Assembly: GCF_015706575.1 (NCBI RefSeq)
Contig: NW_024037049.1
Coordinates: 7,964,852-8,028,851, forward strand
Length of the DNA stretch: 64,000 nt
Reading direction: 5' to 3'
Origin: Patiria miniata
Lineage: Eukaryota; Echinodermata; Asteroidea; Valvatida; Asterinidae
Translations under genes and position numbers: made by a program
Shown: positions 56,971-64,000 of the stretch, piece by piece
Layout of the letters: each line of letters starts with the position of its first letter
Numbering within the stretch: position 1 is the stretch's first letter
The notes under the pieces: generated by a model
What the model was told of the DNA's origin: nothing
Seen by the model: only the letters and a program-made list of their open reading frames with translations
Database searches by the model: none

Positions 56971-58342
56971 ATATACTTGATACACCATTAGTGTGTTTCT
57001 GCAAAATGTTCGGCCACAGCACGTGGGTTCTTTGCCGGGCCCACTACACATACACGGTGCAGGTGTACACACTGATGTGCTGTTTGCGCAAGGCCCAAGG
57101 CGCGTGATATATCAGACAGGTCTCTGGAGTGCTCTGAAATGTGCAAAACTAAATCAGGCCAACTTTACTCACAATTTAGCCAGCAAATTTCTCCAAAATT
57201 CCACTGGGGCAAAGAAAATGTCCTCAGTATTTCACCAACCAAGTTTGTAGACTCAATTCAATTTTTAAAGGAGACTTTTCTTCAATATTTTGCACATGAG
57301 AGGGAAGTCAAGTGATTTCAAAATGGGGCTAAACACTAGACTGGTACATGTACAAATCAATCCAACCATGGTCCAACTATTTGAAAAGACTGACCTCTTG
57401 ATTCAGTGTCAATAGTCTGGTGGCTTGACTATGGAGAAATGTGTAGTAAATTGAGACTAGTTCCCGATTCATGCCACATTTTTCTTAAATTCTTTTGGCA
57501 CGGTTGATTGATGCAGTACTGAAGCTTTGTTGAACTGGTTGTTTTAGATGCCAGTCTATTTTCTTGTTTTGCATGTTTTCAATACCTTAAGTTTTGGGAC
57601 TCTCATACACAGTATCGAGAGTCCCAAATTTTCGGACTAGTGATATATAGCCACTGCTGGCTGGCGGCTGACGGTGACTTTTTTTTGTTGAGCATAATGG
57701 CATGGACGACTTAAATTCTCCATTATTTTTAGGAAACATCCACCTTATATATTTTCTTATTAGTTGAGGCAAGTTTTATTAAGCCAGTCTCGAAAACTCA
57801 GTTTCGTGATGCGAATAAAAATTATCCAGGCATACAATATGCCTCCATGATTCCTTGTATTTTACGCTCCATTCATTCAATCAGCACACAATTCTTTTTG
57901 ACGAAATTAAAACAATCCCAACCTACCGACCCAACCTAAATTTGTTTGTGTGAAATGTCTATTCTTTTTTTATTTTTTAAAAATATTATAAATCTCCTCA
58001 GAATTTTGAGGAAAAATCCACCACAAAGATCCCCAGATGTGCTCTAAAATGCACCAGAGAGCTTCTAAAGTTTCAATTTTTTTTGAAAACCACGCCATGG
58101 CTTTGCAAGTTAGTGTATTATGAAAAAACTTTTCCCACACTCCCACAGGTTTGAAAAAATTCACACCCTTTGCAAAATCCTGCATCCGCCCCTGTGTCCA
58201 GCTCGCGAGTAAGACGTAAACAACTCCTTTTATGGAGATTGACGCATGTTCACGGGTACTGCGGGATGAAGCGCAGATGACTATGAAATACTGGCTCACT
58301 GGTACCCGTAGTATTGCCCATGACTACATGTACGTGTTATGG
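56971..58342. other. No recognised gene; hairpin and repeat end
   Basis: A hairpin GGGACTCTC/GAGAGTCCC lies at about 57597-57625. TGCATCCGCCCCTGTG near 58180-58196 looks like a hAT-type terminal repeat (CACAGGGGCGGATGCA on the other strand) without a visible partner. Otherwise AT-rich and uninformative. Confidence 0.45.
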
Positions 58343-60170
58343 TGGCCCACAACTGTCACGGCAAAAGCAAATTCGCCACGGCAAAAGCAAATTCGCCATG
58401 GCAAAACATTTCCCCAGGGCTGCATAGTAATATTAGAACTTTCATACGGGTTAAAGTTCAAATTTGGGCGCGGTGAACCATGGGAAATTTGTGGTAAAAA
58501 TAATGAAGCCCGGTTCATACTCAGGGCCAGAGGTTCATTACCATATCTCTTCAATTCCCCAATTTTATGGCTCTCAAAACTCTCTAATATAGAATATTTT
58601 GAGAATATAAGAAAAAAAAAAGGAATAGTTCTGCTTCCGGTTACCCGACTGACCCTATTTTTAGGCTGCGACCTAACAATTTTATCGGCAATTCAAAAAA
58701 GAAAAGAAAAAAAAGAATTGAATAAATAAAAATAAAAACTTGTCTATTCTGTCTTCACAAAATACCACTCAACAACCCTTTTGCATCAAAAAAATGCTTG
58801 TATTTATTTGTTTTCTTACTTACATTCGCTTTTTTTCAAAAGAAACCTCCGTTATTTTTACAAATTCGCTTCGCGATATAACTACATCGCAATTCGATGT
58901 CACATTGACTATAATCACGTGGCGACGACTGGTTCCCGCTGCGCTGCGCAGGGGCCAACTTAGAAGACATGATGAAAATGCGGTAACCAGTCCACAGCTA
59001 GCTATGCGACCGAAAGCGTGCTGGCAGTGCGGGCCACTGTCAACTGGTCGGATTCGACATCGTAAAAATTCCAAGAAAACACTGATAGAGAAAGAACATT
59101 TTTGCAAGTTAATTTACAGAATTGATCTAGCTTGTGTGTGAATGTATTTTCTGTGTTCAAGAGTTCATTTTGAGATCGCACTACTCGTATTTGGAGTGAT
59201 ACATGCCGCGTGTTTCCCGAAATTTTTGACCGTAAAAACAGGTCTGTCGGCCCATACTGGGCCGCTCGCTACACACGCACACATCACACACCTCGGAGTT
59301 TTGGCCAGTTCCCCGCGTCTTGACTAGCGTTGTGCATATGGTGCGAACAACCTGCATTTTCCATTATTTTTTGAAATTATCGAACGTAAATATATTTACA
59401 ATAATTAAATGTAGTTTTTTTATTCACTCTTTGTTGCCATTTCGTGTATAGCTTTCGTAGTGCAATGGAAATAGTTCAGGCTAAAAACTTTGCACATAAT
59501 TGAATACCCCATTAAATCTGCATAAAAAAAATGGCCAAAAAAAACCAATTCCGACCAACCGACCCTATTTTTGAATGGCATGTAATCGGAAGCCGAACTA
59601 TTTTTTTGGGGGGCCTAACTTTTATTCATGATCTCGGCGGATGGAGTTTTTGCCTATTTTCAGGCGTGCACCCATAATGGTCAGTACGCCGCGGCTAGGC
59701 GACGCGTGCGATTGATGGTTGATCCATGTCCACGTACGTAACGGCACCATGCATGAAGGAAGGAAACCAGGTATCTGCGTAGAAATGTGCAATAAAATGT
59801 GCGATATTGCAGAAATACCGGTATGTGCAGAAATGTTTGAAAAAAATGTGCGACATCGCAGAAATCCGCGCAGAAATCTCGATCTATGATGTCTCTTCAG
59901 GGCCACCATAGTTTCCCCTCTGCAGTATAATCATGTCATAAAATGTTGTCGTAGTCGCGATCTAACTGCATGTGAAATAAAATGCACACGTGCTGAACCA
60001 TAGATTTGCCCCCAGTCAATTGCTTTTCAAACCGCGGCGAATTTGGTTTCGCCGTGGGGAATTTGCTTTTGCCATGGGGAATTTGCTTTTGCTGTGGCAA
60101 ATTTGCTTTTGCCGTGGCGAATTTGCTTTTGCCGTGGAGAATTTGCTTTTGCCGTGACAGTTGTGGGCCA
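58343..60170. mobile_element. TIR element whose ends consist of 21-bp tandem repeats
   Basis: TGGCCCACAACTGTCACGGC at the left mirrors GCCGTGACAGTTGTGGGCCA at the right. Immediately inside, the left has about two and the right about six copies of GGCAAAAGCAAATTC-type units (on opposite strands). A second inverted pair (GGAATAGTTCTGCTTCCGG near 58622, complement near 59598) marks a nested element at about 58612-59624. No transposase found. Confidence 0.6.
60028..60158 (+). repeat. 21-bp tandem repeat, about 6 units
   Basis: Units of the form GAATTTGCTTTTGCCGTGG repeat about every 21 bp and form the right terminal region of the 58343-60170 element. The opposite strand at 58359-58405 has the short left counterpart. 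Confidence 0.85.
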
Positions 60171-60449
60171 GTGTAACATGCAGATTGTGAACGTTTAACC
60201 AATAAACCAGTACAAGGCATGGAGTCCAAATTTCATATGACAATGGAAAAGAGTTTAAGACCAGTCAGCCATGTCTTTATCGTCTGTTTAACAGGCTTAA
60301 GACCAGAATAGGTTTAACTGTCTTAGGTATTAATGAATGAACATTATAAAACCCAAATTACCCTGATGCCATGCTGTTCTACCCCATAAGAGTGTCTTCG
60401 GGGTATCACTTTTGAGCCAAAATGAAGAATGTAAAATTGAATACTCATT

Positions 60450-60800
60450 TTTATCCCCCTGGCTGTAAGCCGGAGGGGGATAACGCGATAGCGTATTCCT
60501 TCTGTGGGTATTCCTTCTGTGTGTAGGTTTATCAGTGGCAAAATGAAGAGAAACACTAAAGAGAACCGTAGAAAAAAAATTGGATTGAAAAAGTTTTCAC
60601 AGTGAGAGTACAATTATTTTGTTTCCAAGGTTTTTCTTAACTACACAAAACCAAGGGAATGTCCACACTTGGTATGTAACGTAAACGTGGGTGCGTGTAC
60701 AAACACTGCCTTGTGGGGTACGGGAACAATGGGAGGTACCCCACAAGGAATGCCCACCGACTTGCGGGGTACTGTTCTGACACCAAACGTAACTTACATT
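60450..60800 (+). repeat. Pearl/HINE-like repeat leader
   Basis: Begins with hairpin TATCCCCCTGGC/GCCGGAGGGGGATA (60452-60482), then AACGCGATAGCG and the AATGAAGAGAAACACTAAAG leader shared with 37320-37480. A further hairpin (CCTTGTGGGGTA/TACCCCACAAGG) lies at about 60708-60748. Tandem core units, present in the other copy, are missing here. Confidence 0.55.
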
Positions 60801-61680
60801 AAATAGTTTATCTGGCATCCCTGTGCAGAAACCAGAAATATTTTGAATACAGGTTACCTGTATTTGTAAAATTCATTCCATTTCTAACAACTTCAATACA
60901 ATATTCATCTGAGGAAATAAATTGTAAGCGTATTTTTAATTCATTCAAAAAGGCTTACTTGTTATGTCCCATTTTTAAGTGGTATTTCGAGGTAAATTTT
61001 CAACAAAAAATCAAGAATTTTACTACTAAAAATGAAATTTGTGGATTTTTTAGATTTTATTTATCCGTTAAACCACCAAAACAGACTGTACCCAACTAGT
61101 TAGTTATCAGGAGTGACAACATTGAGTTCCACCCTAAAATTAGCCAGTATTGTGTCCTTACACAAAAATGCAATTAAAGTTTTGCAATGGTGTGTGGGCC
61201 ATATCTTATACATGTATGTTTATAATGAAGCATTCAAATGAGGGAGTATGGGTTTTGTCACATGCGATACTTCCTGTGTCAGAGCCTTTCTTTAGTTTTT
61301 TTGTTTTTGTGTCAACTGTTATAGAAACAAACTGATCAATAACATTAGGAGGGAGATTGTTTCCTTCTCAATCACATTCAACTATTTTAAATTTAGCAAA
61401 ACAACTTTATTAACAAACAATTTAACAAAAGAAAAACACTGTTTAAGGATACTTTCCTTTCCTCCTTTTTTTTGACTGTGAGGATTATATTGTGAGCCGA
61501 GTAGCTACTTTGCATAAATTCAACAGTTTCAAAATAAGTGAAATCAGGAAACCCAAAATGTATAGAGGGTGGGTGCCAATATATTTTGAGTACATCTGTA
61601 ACTTAACCAAAGAAAATATGTGGAGTCTGGAACTCAGCATTAGTGTTTATTAGTTCTGTTCATGCTTCCAGAGTTTTGTC
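60801..61680. other. No recognised gene
   Basis: AT-rich sequence. Small open frames around 61150-61335 are unrecognised. No tandem or inverted repeat of note. Confidence 0.45.
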
Positions 61681-62654
61681 TAGTCTAGGGGCTATAGGCT
61701 GTTCTTGTTTGCAACGCCGATAACCCACCACCGCGATAACCGGCCACCGCGAGAGGGCGCTATCACGACCAGCCAATATTACCCACGAACCTGTCAGAAC
61801 AACGTCTAGGGCACTTGCTTAAATTTCCCCCCGAAAAATGGGGGTAACTAGTGCGCGTGCGCCAATTGTGTATGTAATTTCCTCTTCACGTACGCGCACA
61901 CACGAAACAGATCTGCCATAAAATTGCACAATAGTCCGGTAGCTCGCTATACTACTGGCTGGAAGTTTCGGACATATACAGTGGATAATTGTCTGCTGTC
62001 GGCCGAGCCGCGGGTTGCCAGCCGGCCGTGTACGGCGCCGGGCCCGCCTGGGGTAGCATTGCGTTACGCTCGCGCTGTTTGGTTTGTAAAATACGACGGA
62101 GAAATGGCACACACGCACACACGTACACATGTATTGTATTACGCTCGAGGACAGACAACAAAAGGAGCACAAAGGGGCCTTTGATCCTCGGACGACGGTG
62201 CCTATTGTTAAAACCGGTCCTCGATCGTACGGAAATGTGCTTAGTCTATGGGAAAGTGTTATATTAGAGGGACAAAGGGAAAACACAATAGGTTGTCCTC
62301 GGGCGTATAGTAAAACACGACTGTGTGTACCATAACATGTATACACACATATTGTACATCATGATTCAATCCGCGGGATATATACGGCGTGGTATGGTAC
62401 GTCAGGGGATCAGACTATGAATATGCATATATTTCGGGTACCGGTAACTATGCAACATATATATTACGCGCTACATACATTAGGCAAAGCAGATGCGCAT
62501 GCATTACACAACCAATAGCAAGTGTCCTAGACGTTGTTCTGACAGGTTCGTGGGTGATATTGGTTGGTTGTGATAACGCCCTCTCCCGTGGCCGGTTATC
62601 GCGGTGGCTGGTTATCGGCGTAGCAAACAAGAACAGCGTCTAGTCCCTAGACTA
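61681..62654. mobile_element. MULE-like transposon (long TIRs, 9-bp duplication)
   Basis: Terminal inverted repeats of about 137 bp (starting TAGTCTAGGG, containing GATAACCNNCCACCGCGATA and ACCTGTCAGAACAACGTCTA) enclose the interval. AGTTTTGTC is duplicated exactly outside (61672-61680, 62655-62663). Long TIRs with a 9-bp duplication are characteristic of Mutator-like elements. The interior frames (for example 61819-62346 minus) look random; no MULE transposase. Non-autonomous. Confidence 0.8.
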
Positions 62655-62679
62655 AGTTTTGTCATGATTTATGACACAA

Positions 62680-63836
62680 ACTCACATAGGTGTGGGGTTG
62701 GCTGAGGATGGTGGGGTGGATTGCGACCTTGGGGCTGGTTTGGCTGGGGTGGTGTATCCTGGGAAGGGCCGGGTGACAATGTCGCTTTCATCATCACTGT
62801 CAGGGTGTTGTGATATCGGGCCTGTGTATTTCTTGAAGTACGATGAGCTGCGAGTGATTATGTGTGTGTTGAGTTGAGCTGTGATTAGGGATCCACGCCT
62901 TACTCCTTACATTGTAGGGCTGCGGGATGTAAGGTGACATGTGTTTGGAGACTTGTCCATGATGAAGGAAGAGAACATGGTCGTCAATGTCTTTGACTTG
63001 AGTAGTACCGTGATTGTCACCATCGGTTTTCATCTGAAACTTCTAACGTGATTGCGGTCTTGGACAGGTGCGTGTTGTGGTTATGGAGTGAACTCTGGTT
63101 CGGGGAGTCGTGTTTAGAGTGATCTGCTGAAAAGAAGCTTGACAGGTGAAACACCGGTTGTTGAATGTGGTGTAGCATGATAGTTGCGAAGGAATTTGCC
63201 ATAGTGCAGCATTCAGTTATGCATTGCTTGAAGAGAGCAAATGCAGCGGGCTGTGCAGTAGTCCATTCCCATAGACTAGCAGTTTTGGTCAGGTCGTGAA
63301 AGGAAGATGATATGGTCGCGAGGTCAGGTATGAAGCGACCACCATAGTTTACCATACTGAGGAAGCTGCATAGCAGGTGAAATGGTATGCGGCGGGGTGG
63401 TAGAGCAACGGGGACAACTGAGTAGTCTACATGAAGTTTGCATTGGAACGATTTCAAATAGCTACCAATGCCTTGGAAGCAATCCACATACGACACGAAC
63501 AGATCAGAGGAGGCAAGTTGTATGCAATGTTTAAAAGTCCAAGGGCTGATGAGGTGTCAAAATTCAGGAGGGTGTCAGCTGTACGAGATGTGACAAACAC
63601 TGGGCTCATGACAGATGATGATTTGTAGCCTACTTGCACTACAAAAGATCTGATGATCTCAAGTGGTGTGTTGCTGCCATACCCGTATACTGGGATCGTG
63701 CGTGCGTCGTGCGTGTATGGAGCTGGGGACATCGTTGCAGGGTGTTGAAGGTGTTGAGACTCATCAACATGACAGAAGCGCCTGTGTCTATCACAGTTTG
63801 TACTGGACTGATGTTGATGGACACTGTGATCATTGG
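62680..63836 (-). pseudogene. Ty3/gypsy retrotransposon pol relic with internal deletions
   Basis: Minus-strand order matches gypsy pol. An aspartic protease with active-site DTGAS lies at about 63774-63788, continuing in a second frame (IPVYGYGSNTPLEIIRSF, FDTSSALGL). The start of the RT domain in a third frame (VVPVALPPRRIPFHL) lies near 63400. Then there is an abrupt join at about 63373 to the post-catalytic RT region (MVNYGGRFIPDLATI), a short RNase H beginning, and a C-terminal tail (PQPYNVRSK, then ITRSSSYFKKYTGP in another frame) ending near 62683. The RT catalytic core, most of RNase H and the integrase core are deleted. At least three frameshifts; not functional. Confidence 0.85.
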
Positions 63837-64000
63837 TAGGGCTGAGTCAATTTGAATAATTGAATATTCAAATATTCGACCTTCCATTCGATCGAATATT
63901 CAAATATTCGGTTATTTGGCCATTGCAAATTCCCTCAAAAGCAAAAATATGCCATACATGTACTTATGTAGTTAACGTACGTATGGCACGTCAACATGCC
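63837..64000. repeat. Start of a further repeat, cut by window end
   Basis: The gypsy homology stops where TAGGGCTGAGTC begins, followed by GAATATTCAAATATTCG twice on either side of a CATTCGATCGAAT word. This looks like a hAT-type terminus inserted into the gypsy protease region. The other end lies beyond the window. Confidence 0.4.

Noticed and set aside
58740..59141. 133-residue plus-strand frame.
   Set aside because: Lies across a nested TIR element, has no recognisable domain and an overlapping minus-strand frame of similar quality.
61819..62346. 175-residue minus-strand frame inside the MULE-like element.
   Set aside because: No transposase motifs, Arg/Ser/Cys-rich random composition, and several other frames of similar length overlap it.
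63431..63628. Plus-strand frame across the gypsy relic.
   Set aside because: Antisense to the recognised protease/RT relic; no independent similarity.

Overview
The window looks like animal genomic DNA of a marine invertebrate. It is AT-rich and intron-free in appearance, with no operons, no ribosome-binding sites and no long reading frame. The frequent short words taggccta and acatgtaca, together with the mixture of repeat families, suggest an echinoderm or related deuterostome; this is inferred from style, not from a diagnostic gene. I found no complete host gene. Almost everything that can be explained is transposable-element sequence, much of it nested.

Left third (about 2.0-21.6 kb): a block of non-autonomous Helitron-like elements, nearly all in minus orientation and arranged head to tail. 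Each ends with a short hairpin followed by CTAG, with the A/T flanks expected of Helitron insertion. Their bodies are packed with the palindrome TGACGTCA (a consensus CRE). Several other transposons have landed inside them, and intact paralogous copies in the same window act as empty sites: a TIR element at 3752-5112, a 1.27-kb foldback hairpin at 6414-7679, a Harbinger-like element with TAA duplications at 12877-16536, and a hAT-type MITE with an 8-bp duplication at 21101-21573.

Middle (21.6-42 kb): a varied collection of MITEs and foldbacks. It includes an element filled with GAGATATCTC palindromes (23701-24621), a 61-bp minisatellite held between inverted arms (25.6-27.8 kb), a three-deep nest of hAT, hAT and a piggyBac-like TTAA element (30550-33132), a 1-kb palindrome with hairpin tips (35080-36105), a hAT with GGGTCGG subrepeats (36203-36869), a decayed gag-like retrotransposon reading frame (38073-38771), and an element carrying a repeated GTGTCCATGTAGCATAGG word (39800-41559).

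Right third (42-64 kb): a second Helitron-like block, now in plus orientation (42.4-43.5 and 45.4-50.7 kb). It carries a hAT with 8-bp duplications and a surviving BED zinc-finger exon (47781-48672). There is a Penelope-like reverse-transcriptase fragment missing one catalytic aspartate (44662-45200), a solo LTR (56331-56970), a MULE-like element with 9-bp duplications (61681-62654), and a minus-strand Ty3/gypsy relic whose RT core is deleted (62680-63836). The only hint of a host gene is a weak exon-like stretch near 51844-51945, whose strand is ambiguous.

The coding relics do not work together as a pathway. They are independent mobile-element fossils, and the history that can be read is the order of insertions.
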